This document shows, piece by piece, positions 45,563 to 57,808 of a stretch of DNA of 64,000 nucleotides. How positions within the stretch are numbered: position 1 is the stretch's first letter; each line of letters begins with the position of its first letter. The stretch is from assembly GCF_036884655.1 (NCBI RefSeq), contig NC_088335.1, positions 42,402,501 through 42,466,500 of the forward strand, given 5' to 3'. Both the position numbers and the translations under genes were made by a program. Below the pieces are notes generated by a model, which was not told where the DNA came from, ran no database searches, and worked only from the letters and a program-made list of their open reading frames with translations. The DNA comes from Musa acuminata AAA Group. Lineage: Eukaryota; Streptophyta; Magnoliopsida; Zingiberales; Musaceae.

Positions 45563-47249
45563 CATTAAGGAATTTATTAACATCATGGCAAATCAATACT
45601 CAATATGTCTAAAGGCCATGTTAATGGTATAAACATCGTACATATAAGTTAACATAGATGTAGGATGTGCACACATTCAAACGGTCCCATTTCCAAGTAT
45701 GAACTTTGGACGAGAAAAAGCATATATCCTATTGATTTGTTTACTCAATAGCACAAATTCCGTGGAACTCCTCATGATGATGAACTTACCGTGGTTCATT
45801 TAAGTTGATGAACTTGCTTTCATGAACAAATAGCATAGCAATCTATATGTGGTCCTTTAGGATTTCAAGAAGTTCCTTGACATATAGGCAGACTACCTCA
45901 CTGAAGCTGGTGGCTCGATAGAACAGAATTTGCTCAAGAATCAGACAATATATTTCTACTAAATAAGTCCTTAATCTACATTTTTTGCAGAATCAGAATC
46001 CAACGGTTCCTACATAAAGCAACTTAGGTTGTTGGCATATGATTCTTTAGTAAATTTAGATGAGAACATATCTGAACATTCGTTTGCTTCAGCTAAATAG
46101 TAATCAATATAATTAAATAATTAGTAGATTGAGATATCAAAGAAACCACTGGTAGCAACAAAGAAAGGAACATATTCATTAGTTAGGCTCATTCATATAT
46201 GATTTCCAGGATGAACTTGTGACACTGGTATAACGACATTCCTCTCGACCACATTTAATGTGCTTATCGCACAGAATGACTAAAAAAACCAAAGAAACTT
46301 CAATGATTCATCACCCTTGTAAACATCATCTACAACTGTTTACATGTGAAAGACTTAGAACATTTGGCATTTTTCGGTCCGAACTTCCTGAGTTAGCATT
46401 AATCGCCAAATTATGAATAGAATAAATTCACCTAAATCAAGATCATAAGTTCACCAACTGTGAATAGGATAAGTTTTCAATAATTGCATGATTATGGAAT
46501 CATGATGTGAGAACCAAGTTAACAAAGGCATACAAGAAACTTGGATCAGCAGTATTGCAGATAAAATCAATTGATTCAATTGCAAAGCCATATAGAACGA
46601 ATGACATTATCGACATCGTTCTCAGCTATATTATCAGACAACTTACCCAGGCTTGACGTGCTTAAGGGCGAGGCCGCTGAGCCGATCAGAGTACACACAA
46701 ACCCTGTGCCACTGCACGGCGCACCGCTCGGCGTACTCTCTCGGCTCCTCATTCTCAAGGGGCCGGCGATTGTTCCGGATCCCTCCGGTACCCAGCGAGA
46801 AGAGCACCACGGCGCGCCCGCTCCTCAGATATTTTTGCACCGGTTGCTGCCCCACCTTCCCGACAACGACCGCCTTCGGGACAGACAGATCTCCCGATCA
46901 AAACAAAGCCCGTCGGTTATCGATAGGGTTCGCCGTGAAATTTTACCTTGTAAACACCTTGGTCGAGGCCGCTTTCGAGGGGGCGTTGGAAGGGGGCACG
47001 CCGCTGGGGAGCCTCGGAGGCAGCTGTGGCATCAGCGGCGCCAATTGAGGGGGAAGGGGGAGTGGTCTCTTCCGAGCGAGGGGTGCCACCTTCGGATGTG
47101 GAGTCAGACTCGTCGGGGGAGGAGAGGGAAGTGGAGGAGAAGCGGGAGTCTGAGGGGAGAAGGATCTGGCGGCAGAGTGGAGGACCGCGACAGATTAGGC
47201 GCTTGGAGAGGGAGGCAAAGGCGGAGAAGGAAGAGGAGGAAGCAGCCAT
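44488..47249 (-). CDS. Mitochondrial single-stranded DNA-binding protein (OB fold)
   Basis: Four exons: 47249-46947, 46873-46647, 45317-45217 and 44567-44488, with consistent phases (0, 2, 1) and GT-AG borders. The product is 236 aa. The Ser/Ala/Arg-rich N-terminus (MAASSSSFSAFASLSKRL) fits a mitochondrial presequence; a Ser/Thr/Pro-rich linker follows. The OB-fold core starts near residue 102 with VVVGKVGQQPVQKYL, VLFSLGTGGIRNN, HRVCVYSDRLSGLALKHVKPG and YLEGNLETKVF. This matches plant mtSSB (Arabidopsis At4g11060 type), which coats single-stranded DNA during organelle replication and repair. Intron 2 is 1.3 kb and holds an AT microsatellite. The gene is complete here; only its promoter and first three codons are duplicated in the left arm. 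Confidence 0.88.
45479..45561. repeat. AT dinucleotide microsatellite in SSB intron 2
   Basis: About 83 bp of uninterrupted TA within the second intron of the mitochondrial SSB gene. Confidence 0.9.
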
Positions 47250-47798
47250 CTGAGGGTGGTGTGAGCTGCCCTCTTCTTCTTGTGGTGCGATAAACCCTAC
47301 AGCTTGAAATGGGGGTGACGGCTGGGGTTTTGGGCGCGGCGCAGCAAACGCGCTCGAGAACCGGGAAAGGTTAGGGTCCGAGTCAACCCATGCAAATTAG
47401 CATGCCTGCCATTTTTGGGTTTTTTAATTCATTAATTAGAAAATGAGTAAATAATTTTGTTTATTTTTTTTAATTTCTCGATATTTCAATGCATATTGGC
47501 CTCCAATTCTCGGTATTTAAGAAGAAAACTATATTGGTATTTATTTTATAGAAGATTCTATACTATCTTAAAGAGGATTGATTGATGCATGTTAATATAA
47601 GTCGATCCAATTCATAAAAACAACCTTTTATAGGTCAAACTCAAGTCACGGTAAAGCATATGATATTGCAACCATCATAAGATACAGAATATATGATAAA
47701 TTGATGTCATGAATACTTCTTAAACACACACACAACCACACACACACATACATACATACATATATACATACATGCATATACATACATACATACATACA

Positions 47799-47883
<85 letters not shown>

Positions 47884-49086
47884 ATTTATATTTATATTTA
47901 TATTAGAGTTGATGCTTAACACAGTTGATCTTTTATTGTTGGCTATTGGAAGGACCAGTTCACTTGCAGGTGGCAACGAGGACTTTCCTCGGCGGCAGCG
48001 AAGGCCGCCTCCCATGGAGCAAGGCCAGATTATCCAAGAAGAGCACGTCCCCTTCCTCCCACTTGAACTGCACGCTCTCCTCCTCGATGATCTCGCCGCA
48101 CCTCTTCACGACGTGTTCGGGTATCTCCGACCCGTCCGCCATGGTCGCCGAGCTGGTCTCCTTGCCATGCATGCCGACGACGGTGTTGAACCACATGCGC
48201 CTTGCCTTCCTCCCCGGGAAGACCCGAGTCAAGGGCCGCGGCCCCAAGATGGTCGTCGCCCCGCCGTTTGGGAGCCACTCGATGTTCATTCCCAGTGCCC
48301 TGGCCCTGCACCGTTGACTCCATTCATTAGAACTACATGCTTCTGCTGTGGAGGACGAGATGGATGATGGCACCTTCGCTCTGCTTCGACCGGATCGGAT
48401 GTGCCGAAGGCGTCCTCCCATCCTCTTCCCCTCATGGAGGTGGTGTCGTTCTTGCTGACGGCAGTGAAGGTGTATCGCAGTCCCTTCTCCTCCATCTCCC
48501 TCACGTTGTCGGGGTACTCCTCAAGCATTCTCTCCGTGACTCGAAAGCTCGGCACGAAGGGCGTCTCACCGCCCTCCGGCGGCGGCACTTGGCAGAAAAG
48601 GATCACCTTGGTGGGGAATTCGTTGATCTGACCATCACATATCAGTAAAAGGTACATATATCTGATCACTTCATCGATCGAACAAGGAAGCATGGGGCTT
48701 CGAGCTCACCAGAACCATCTCATGGTGGTAGTATATGAACTCGGACAGGGGTCCTTCGTTGGCGGTCCACACGCGCTTGTGGACGTGAGTCCTTGGCGCA
48801 GGGCCGACATAGCGAATGTCGTCCCACCCGAAGGCATCGACGATCTCGTTGAAGCCCTCGGCGTCGCGCACGTCGAATCCCCTGAAGAGGACGGCGCTGT
48901 GCTGCAGCAGCTTCTCCTCGAACCACACCTTGTTGGCCTTGAGCGTTGCCACCAGTGAGCATAGGCCTCGCTTTTGGGCTTCGGCTGGGCGGAGCACCAG
49001 CGGCATCTGCTCTCCGTCAACGAGCTTTTGGCCCTTGCATTCGCCCACCTCAAACTCGTTGTTCACCACCTCCATTACTGCTTTGG

Positions 49087-49120
<34 letters not shown>

Positions 49121-52100
49121 CTCGTTTGTGTGTGAAGAGAGGATCGTGGCCTGATAAAGGAGAAGCCACGCTAGTTAGACAATAGATCCATTAGAACAGA
49201 CAAGAACATCAATAGATCCATTAGAACAGACAAGAACATTTTTTGGTGTAGAAAGTGCCAGAAACTGTCGGATGGCAACGATGAATCCTATAGAGAACGT
49301 AGTATGCCAAATGTGTTGAGCTTTGGAAGCCATGTACAGATTACAAGAAGCTTTGGAGACTTGGTAATGAGTGATTTTGGCTTGTACTTGTCGAGAGGAA
49401 ATCCTTCAACGACAACCATAATTAAGGTCACGTATTTCTCCATTCATAGAAAGAAAAAATGAGTTATTATAGCAGAGCCCAGACATTAACCATGCAGCCG
49501 TTTCACATAGGCTCAAATCTCCCTGCAACGAACTGTCGAGAGCCAGCACTATCTTAGCTAGAGTGTTTCATCCCAAGTAGCTGCTCATGGCCATTAATCA
49601 ATCTATCATTTTGTGTACTCGTCCAATAAGTTTCTACATATGAATCTCGCAGCTTTTCATATATGCTAATGCAAGCGCAAGAAGTCCTGATTCATCATTT
49701 CACTTGTTCAAGTACATTTAGATAAATCTCAATGTCACTGTCGAACAAGTTCAAAATATCAAATGGCGTCTCATAACATGTTTCATGAAGCAAACGTTGC
49801 CAGTGTCACCCAACATAGAACAATAACTTCAGATGAAACTTGGACAAACAGGTCCTTTTGATATGCCAAGGCGAACTTCCATCCCGTGATGCATGTCCAG
49901 TGGCTTGAATGTTTCCGAGTCCTGTGGCACTGCAAATCCGAAAAGAGAAAAAAATATTAGACAACAACACAGCATGTAAATTCAAAAACAATAATGGAAA
50001 AAGAAAAAAGAAAAAAAATATTATAAACTGTGACAGACTCATTTAAGTAAAGCATCATAATAACCATAACCAGTTCTTCTAGTTGTACTGGAAGATAGCA
50101 CTACCAGTAAGTTGGTCAAAAAGCCACACTTCACTTAACACTCTAAATCTCTAAGGCTCACGAGAATTGCCAACAATCTGCTAACCCATTTGTCCAAAAC
50201 TACAAGCAGCAAATTAGATGAAAATTCTGCATTGCCCTGCCATATATGAAGGTACATAAGAGCCATTGATACTTGGAAATCCATATTGATAATGATCTCA
50301 GACTCATTACATAGGGTCCTCTTTCCTGAGTAAGCAGGGTGCATTGTGCATACATGTGTCAGCATGCTTAGCTCTTCACCATGGACTATAATTGTCACAT
50401 GCTAAATGAAAACATAGAACAATCCTAAATGAAGATATTGATTTATCAGCAGAAATAGTGAGGAGCAAACTAGGATAGTCAACAAAATATCATAAATTTC
50501 CACAATTGTGACAGAAAGATAGCATTATATCCCTTACGAAAACAATATGCAAGGAATGCTAGACATATGCAAAAACTTCTCAGAGACTAAATTTGAGAAA
50601 TTGAAAGAGATAAAACTTGTAAAAGAAGAAAAAACACATACAGTTAAGGTAATCTTCAAAAGCAAAATCATCCAAGCCACCAGTGAGAGCCTCAAATCCT
50701 AGCATGGAAGAGGGCAATGCTCCGGGAGGTCTTTGGAATCTGCAAATGATAATGCAATCCTATTAGGAACATAAAGAGTTATACTAGATAAAAGAAGTCA
50801 AATTAGTATATCAGATATTACATGCTAGGTCAGTCTCACATATCAGAAATTAATACTCATCAGATACTTACCCCATTGATCTTAAACACATTGTTCAGTC
50901 ATTTCCTAACAAACAAAGATTGGACACTTAGAAATATAGGTGCACACTCTCAGAGTACCTCCAATGGCTTCTAGATGTTGACCAAATCATAAGCATTAGA
51001 CAAGATATACACTTAGTTTTAGGTGTGAACTTGCAATTATTGCATTAAATATCTGATATCAGAACACCATTTATCTTTTCTTCACTTCTAAATTTCTTCC
51101 TAGCTCCTTGGTATTTCCAGCACTTTGTTATTGGCAAATAGCTTCTTGATAAAACCCTCATGTCATTTTCTTAGATTGACTTAGAATAAAAGTCCATACA
51201 AAAAATGCAAACCAAAATTTTCATATAAGATTTACCAATCCTATGTCTACCTCACAAATGGTCTAAACAGAAATTAATACTTCAAAAATAAATGTTTAAA
51301 TTTTTTGCATATTTAAAAATTATGAACCACCTGAAGCTATTCAAGATGCTTGACAACTAAATACATGTTTAATCCAAATTCAGGTTGTCTTAAGATTTTT
51401 AAGCCTGAGTCCATGATCCGACACAACCTGCCCAAATTTGGGAAAACTTATGGTTTGCATGGTCAAGTTACACCCACTATATAAACTTAAAATACTCTTT
51501 CATTGTATTTCAATCTTATGTGTAGGTCATCTATATTCAAATAAAGAATATTTATCCTTAAACCATTAAGGAGCTGCATCAGCGAAATGTGAAATATGCT
51601 GGTAGATAATGATATTACCTAAAGGCAACCCTAGACAACAAGGACCAGTTAATAGCCAATGCCAGATCTTACATTCTCCCTGTTGACCCATATCATATAT
51701 ATAAGTTAATGGGGGAAACAACCTAACCCACTTTCCAGATCTAAATGAGAGGCCGATATATATGAAAAGGTTTTTGAATATCACAAAAAAAAAAAAAAGG
51801 AAAAAAACAGATGTATGGGCCAAACAAGTATAAGACAACAAAGTAGCCAACTACATCAGAATATGAACTTATCAGCCAGTCAACCACCTTCATACAAACA
51901 CTTCAATATGCAAGAGGAAAGATTTGGGAAAGCTGAACTCAGTCAGAGAAGGAACTAGAGATGCTTGGACCTTCAAGGTAACCCACCCCAGATGGGCCTC
52001 TCTTCTTTGGTTCATATTTGTCATATATATAAAGATGAGACAAGCTCAGAGCATATTTCCACTCACTAAAACGTTCTGAATCAAATAAAAAAAAGACGGA

Positions 52101-52609
52101 GAAACAATACTATACAAACTTTTTCACCTACAATTTCACCGCCATACAAACCCATCCCCATGCTTATGTTTCTGATCAGCCTTGCTACAACTATAAGACG
52201 AAAACTTCAACCATAAATATGCGCTATTTTTCTCTCGATTCAGTACATTTCACTCAATCAAGTAAGACCCCCTTAGATAATATACAGCAGACCACCATTA
52301 GAAGCCTGAACAAGTGCAGGAGAAAGCATAGAATACAACTCGCTACTCTGAGCTTCTAATAACTAGATCAAATAGTCAGTACCAATATGACATTCATAAT
52401 CAGTGGCTGTTGCGACATTGCACATCGTGACTGTGATTTTGCTGAGAAAATAATACATACCTGGAGAGAATTTGGGCATCGAGATCTCTCCTCAGATTGA
52501 AAGCCGTTCCGTAGGTAAGGTCCAACCCCATCCGCTTCTTCTCCTCCCAGATTCTACCCGTCTGGTCGAGATCAGACCCAAAGACACACCAACGACAACA
52601 AAATAAGGA
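47241..52609 (-). repeat. Right arm of the large inverted duplication (likely the original locus)
   Basis: A 5.37-kb arm matching 37999-43362 in reverse complement. It is embedded in intact genes at both ends: the inner end runs on into SSB exon 1, and the outer end runs on through UMP1 intron 1 to exon 1. The left arm is cut at both points, so this side is most simply the source. Confidence 0.94.
47960..49075 (-). CDS. TauD/clavaminate synthase-like Fe(II)/2-oxoglutarate dioxygenase, right copy
   Basis: The mirror of 41528-42643: exons 49075-48710, 48627-48374 and 48305-47960, coding for 321 aa with the same HHE and distal HGR iron ligands. Every reading-frame segment I compared between the two copies is identical, so the duplication is recent or the copies are kept alike by gene conversion. 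It lies between SSB and UMP1 on the same strand, with about 0.7 kb to each neighbour. The substrate is unknown. Confidence 0.9.
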
Positions 52610-52855
52610 TTAGGGTTAGAGTCAGCATAAGGTTAAAATTCGAGAAACCAGAAGAAACCCGGACGATCGGAAGCCAAAACAAGGAAATCAAGCGAAAACG
52701 GTAGAAGGACGGGATCGGGAAGGGTGAGTTACGGATTCGCGAAGGGATTGAAGGGGATGGGATCCGACAACGTCGCCCTTGACGGCGTGCAACCCGAAGC
52801 GGAGGGCGTCGTGGTTCGCCACCACCTCGTGCTCGATCACCGATTTCGCCGACAT
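49829..52855 (-). CDS. UMP1: Proteasome maturation factor UMP1/POMP
   Basis: Four exons, 52855-52733, 52561-52461, 50739-50642 and 49929-49829, give 140 aa, the usual length of plant UMP1. All introns are GT-AG and phases agree (0, 2, 1). Recognisable blocks are HDALRFGLHAVKGDVVGSHP, WEEKKRMGLDLTYGTAF, FQRPPGALPSSMLG, LTGGLDDFAFEDYL and PLDMHHGMEVRLG near the C-terminus. UMP1 is a short-lived chaperone that joins half-proteasomes, helps beta-subunit maturation and is then degraded as the first substrate. Intron 2 is 1.7 kb and intron 3 is 0.7 kb. I start at the ATG opening MSAKSVIEHE; upstream frame is low-complexity leader with a CT run. The left arm carries a copy without exon 1. Confidence 0.92.
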
Positions 52856-53609
52856 CCTTGCCTTCTCCACTCTTTGCTTCGGCTCACTCGCTTTCTCTCT
52901 CTCTCGCTTCGTTTTGGTTTTGCGGTCGACGGCGGCCCTCTTAATCCTTCCTCGGCGTGGGTATACTTGATGGGCAAGAAAGAGCGCATCCCTGCGCTTT
53001 GAGATTCGTGCATTGCAGATGGGACTATGGACGGTGAGATTTGCGGGAGAGGAGCTGAGCCACTGAGCGCTTGGATCGCAGATATGACATGTTTCTTGGA
53101 TTTCATATCGCTCATATAATATCACTTCAAAATCGTTCAAGAAGGCTCAACTCAGCGTTATAATGAAATAATAATTGACAAATGGGATGAACATTGCCAT
53201 GGATAATGTCGCTATTTTGACCCATCACAATCATGAAGTCACTAAACAAAACATAATAACAAAAGTCGGACGAATCTCACACCAACATACGATTATTTAC
53301 CTATATTTTTACAAAAGAGTTTTAGAGATTTAAAATCTTGATCTCTCTTATATTACAAGAGTATGGATGTCAATAGAATTGGAGGAGGTGAGGGGAATGC
53401 TTCTTCCGTTACTCTCATCTTTTATCTTTTATCTTCTATCTTCATCTTATTCCTCGTTTAGATAAAATAGAAGTAGTGACAAAAATTTTCATAGAGGTAA
53501 AGAACTCACACATTTGCCATTTTATTTTAGAAAATAAAATTATTATTATTATTAATAAAAATTATAAATAATAATAATAATAATATTCACAAAGTTCATA
53601 TGTCACAAT
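52856..53609. other. UMP1 promoter side and AT-rich spacer
   Basis: A CT-rich leader lies just upstream of the UMP1 start (about 52870-52905). From 53140 the DNA is AT-rich, with a TTA/ATA trinucleotide run near 53541-53583, up to the Gypsy LTR. No gene seen. Confidence 0.5.
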
Positions 53610-54169
53610 TGATAAGGGTAAAAATGACGATGTGACACATCATGACGTCAACAGATGCCTCATGCCTCGATCGACGCAACTACACTCGGTTAACCGAGTC
53701 GGAACATTGGTCGAAGCGCATTAACACCTAACTCAGGCTTGGTTCTTCACGCCACGCCAACCCCATGTCAGACGCTATCAGCCTGCCTTCTGTAGGCAGC
53801 CACATCAGGTAACATCAAACTCATCTATAAATACCCTAGAGTTCTAAACGAACGGGGGGGAGGACGAACTCACACACAACACTTGTATGGAGGCATCTCT
53901 TCCTCCAAAACCCTCTTCACATCGCTAACTTGATCGTCGGAGGGGTCGGGCCGAGCTCCCGGCCCGACTTGTGTGCAGGTGCGAGACGGTGTCGCCTCTT
54001 CCCAGTGCTGCGGCGGAGCTTCCTACCGACCCGACCTCCCGACCCGAACCACCGTGCTCGGCCGCCGGGAGACCCCGAGGGACGCCGCCCGAGATCCCCA
54101 ACATCCGGACCCCCGAACCGAGCTGCGTCGGCCTCGAGGCCACGGCTTAAAAAATTGTTTCCCACAACA
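53610..54169 (+). repeat. 5' LTR of the second Gypsy element
   Basis: About 560 bp, TGATAAGGG...CCCACAACA. It contains CTATAAATACCC (about 53825-53836) as a TATA region. The left border is set by homology and the TG start and is less certain than the right. Confidence 0.7.
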
Positions 54170-54194
54170 GATTGGCGCTAGAAGGAGGGCCCGA

Positions 54195-54932
54195 ATGTCA
54201 AGGGATCCTCAAAATGATCCCGACGAACTCCCTGCTGAGGGATCGTTCTTAGCAGGGGCGCAGACCGTGCGTGACGGGCCGCGGGCTAACGACCTCCTCG
54301 CGACCTCGGAATGCTATTGGCGTTCATTCGACAACCCGGATCTGCTTCCGCCCGAGGGCGCTCCGAGCGTCCCCTCGCCAGTGTCATCCGAGGCCTTTCA
54401 CGACCTCGCTCGTCAAGTCCGAGCTCTGACGGATATGGTGCAAACCATCATCCCGCTCGTCTCCCAACCGACACCCCCACTTATGACTCAGCTGCTACGG
54501 CAACAAAAGCCGCCCGCCTGGGCCCACGTGACGCCTCCAGAGCCTCCCGCTTCGCCTCGAGTCCGACCGACCCCACTCGGGGATCCAGTGATGGCAGACC
54601 CGAGCGGCCCCTCGGAGCCCGAAGTATTATCTCCGGAGTCAACGGACTCCTTGCGAGCCCAGCTACGCTTTCTTAGTCAGCGGCTCGACGAACTAGAGAA
54701 GGAGTTTCGCAACTCAGAGGGAGAGCTCGGGTGGACGCATACCGAGGATCTCCGTTCGCACCAAAGATACGAGATCACGCGGTTCCCCCGAACTTCCAGC
54801 TCCCTTCTTCGGATGCATACGACGGCTCCACTGACCCAGCGGACCATGTTGCTGTTTTCCATGCCCAATTGGCACTGTACGGAACGTCTGATGCTTTAAT
54901 GTGCAGGGCGTTTCCCACGACCCTGAGGGGTC
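54195..54932 (+). pseudogene. Gypsy gag, 5' part, frameshifted and interrupted by Copia
   Basis: Opens MSRDPQNDPDELPAEGS and follows the relative at 14831-13865 closely. A one-base deletion near 54730, after GELG, moves the frame; the true gag continues in the +1 frame with [13 protein letters not shown] and [13 protein letters not shown] until the Copia insertion at 54932. No enzyme domain. Non-functional as it stands. Confidence 0.75.
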
Positions 54933-56430
54933 TGCTAGTCATAAGTGCCCAGCAAGCCAATCACGTGAGTGATGGCACGTGTGACTTGATACAGAATCTT
55001 TTTACTTATTATATTTTGGCGTATATCACTTTATAACTATTGCATAAATGCATATATATTGTGATGTCCTTGGATTTGTGCAATGGGAATCGGATCGTGA
55101 TGAGATCACGATAATGAGATCGATTCACCTTTAAACACATATCCTAAATAATCCCGGTCATAGGTTACTCGAGAGAGACATCGTGATAACCGGATAGACT
55201 GGTGTGCTGTATACCCGTCCATATGATGGATGCAGCTGGTCTCATAGCTGCTCGTGTAGGGACACTAGGGATACAGTACAGGTGCTCATTGGAGAATGAG
55301 TTCACTGATTGATCCGCTTACGGAATGCTGGATGGTTGATGATGCCTTATTGTCAGACAACAATTCCGTAGTCCTAGTGGTGTATCTGGTTCTTAGACTT
55401 GAGACACCAAGGATGTCCTGTATGAGTGCTCCACTCTTTGATACCAGACTTATAGGTTTGGCTGTTCCCAGATCTAGTACAGCTGGTCATTGGGAGTGGT
55501 AGTCGACCTTACGAGGGCTATTGAGTGTCGATAGAGGATCATCCACTCTCGGTATCATGAGAGGAATATCCCATGCATTCTTGCTCAGACAAATCCCTGG
55601 CCAGGGTTATTCGGGTTGAGAGAGAAAGAGTTCTCCGGGAGAATCCGATTAGAGCGAGACTCGAGTAGAAACCGTATGGGTCTGACAGCACCATGCTCGA
55701 TATACGGTCTCTGGGATATTAGATGGATGAGGGACTATAGGTACATGGTAACTGAGGACAGACAGGTCCAATGGATTGGATTCCCCTGTATCGTCTGGGG
55801 ACTACGGCGTAGTGGCCTAGTACTTCCGTAGTCGATGAGTCGAGTGAATTATTACAGAGATAATAATTCACTTAGTTAGAAGGAGTTCTGACAGGTTTGA
55901 CTCACGGCCAGCTCGATATTGGGCCTAGAGGGTCACACACATATGGTAGGCATTGCGATGAGTAGAGGTTCGGATATGAGATATCCGACGGAGCCCTTGT
56001 CTTATTGGATGCAGATCCAATACCCACTAGGGAAAGGACCCATTAGGGTTTTGACACGGGATCTCTATAAATAGGAGGGATTCACAGCCTCATAGGCTAG
56101 AGTCTTTGCTTGCCCTTCCTATTCTCCTCTCCCTCTCCACCTCAGAGTAGGCCTGGAGTTTTGAGGAGCGTCGTCGCAACCCTGCTGTGTGGATCACCGC
56201 TAGAGAGGAGGACGCTTGACCTCCTTCACCCTCTCCTAAGGATCTGCAAGGAAACAGGGATATACGATCTCCCTAGGTAACACAATCTCTATACGCAGTT
56301 TTGTGTTTTTGCGGATTTTGCGCACCAATCTTCGCACGACGATGAACATCTTTTTGGGAATCGGGGATTTTTGTTTTCTTGTTCTTCCGCTGCGCATATG
56401 ATGTCGCCCCCCCCCTATGATTTCCCAACA
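54933..56430 (+). repeat. 5' LTR of the Copia element
   Basis: TGCTAGTCAT...TTTCCCAACA. It contains the TATA box (56066-56073), a 19-nt hairpin with 8-bp stem (55094-55112) and a 28-nt hairpin with perfect 11-bp stem (55844-55871). Confidence 0.95.
56066..56073 (+). promoter_or_regulatory. TATA box in the Copia LTR
   Basis: TATAAATA within CTATAAATAGGAGG, repeated at the same LTR offset at 63351-63358 and in the solo LTR at 13503-13510. Transcription should begin about 30 bp downstream, putting U3 at about 1.16 kb and R-U5 at about 0.33 kb. Confidence 0.75.
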
Positions 56431-56431
56431 G

Positions 56432-56443
56432 TGGTATCAGAGC
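56432..56443 (+). other. Primer-binding site of the Copia element
   Basis: TGGTATCAGAGC, one base after the 5' LTR end, complementary to the 3' end of initiator methionine tRNA. It marks the start of minus-strand DNA synthesis. Confidence 0.93.
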
Positions 56444-57808
56444 CAGGTTGTTCGTGCGAATGATTGGTTTTTGAACTGCGTGTGTTGTGTTTAGGAAGAA
56501 TATTGACGTCAAAATCGTTGACGCAAAAGCAAGGAAGGGCAGCAACAGTTGCTGCCCTCGATCTGCATGCCTGCAGCCAGCCGCAGCCGCAGCCAGGCAG
56601 CACAGCGCCGGCGCATGCGCAAGCGCTGTGCCTACAGCAGCCGGCCGGCGGTCTGCTTGCAGCAGGCTTGCGGCCGGCGGGGCTGGGAGCCCGCTCGGTA
56701 GAAGCGCCTGCAGCCACTGAGCCCGCGGGCAGAGGCGCCGCGGGGCAGCAGCGCGGGCTGAGGCACCGCAGGGCAGCGGCGCCTGTGGCCGCTGCTCCCA
56801 CGGGCAAAAACCCCGCAGGGGCGGCCGCCAGCGAGACAGCACCACCTGTGGGCGCTGACTCGCGGGCAGAACCGCCCGCGAAGGCGGCGGCGCCCGCGGG
56901 GGCGCCCACCTGCAGCGGCAGCGACCCCAGCGGGCGTGCCACCTACAGGCGAGGGCAGTGCCCTCGCCCTCGCCGCACAGGCCGCCGCCAGCAGGGTGGC
57001 GGCGGCGGCGGCGCAGCAGCGAAAAGGGGAAAGGGTATTAGGGTTTTCTGCGCAAAAGACAGTTTTGCCCCTCGGAATTTGAGAAATTCCAGTTTCTGTC
57101 TTTTGTCCAAATTACGAAAATACCCTTAGGAATTGAGAAATTCCCTATATATCCCTGATTTCAGAAAATATTAATTAATTAAAAGGTTTAGTTGATTATT
57201 ATTTTTATTATTATCTAGTAGTCCTACATGATGATGATTATTTATACATGTGATGTATGATGAGTGGACGGATGATCATGGACCGTGTGATGTGTGTACT
57301 TGTGATTATTATTATTGAGGTCTGCGAACCTCCATTATATTTCTCGTTTATTGTCGGCCCTACGTGCCTATGATTAAGTTGTAATCACATGAGGAGGCGC
57401 AGCGGGAGCGTGGAAGCCATAGCGGGACCCACGAGACGGACGATCGTGATGCATGAAGATGCATCAAGATGTCGACGGAACCAACGAGGACGAGATGGAC
57501 GATCACAAGGCATGGAGATGCACCGTTGCACACATAGATCTTGATGTGAGTGATTAGGCCTACTGGCTCGGGCCTAATCATATTAGGTTGTGGTCCATGA
57601 TCATCTGGTGTGATTGCTTATACACATACTAGATATGTATATATATTTGCATGCGATGTAGATATATATTAAATATGTATATGTGTGACATGTCATATTA
57701 GGAGACCAAATCATAGAAACATCTCTCGATAATATTAAGTCGGTAAACGTGAGGCAATTAGATTGACCCACGTGGCCTTCCATCGTTATGAGTAGGAACC
57801 GAATCCCG

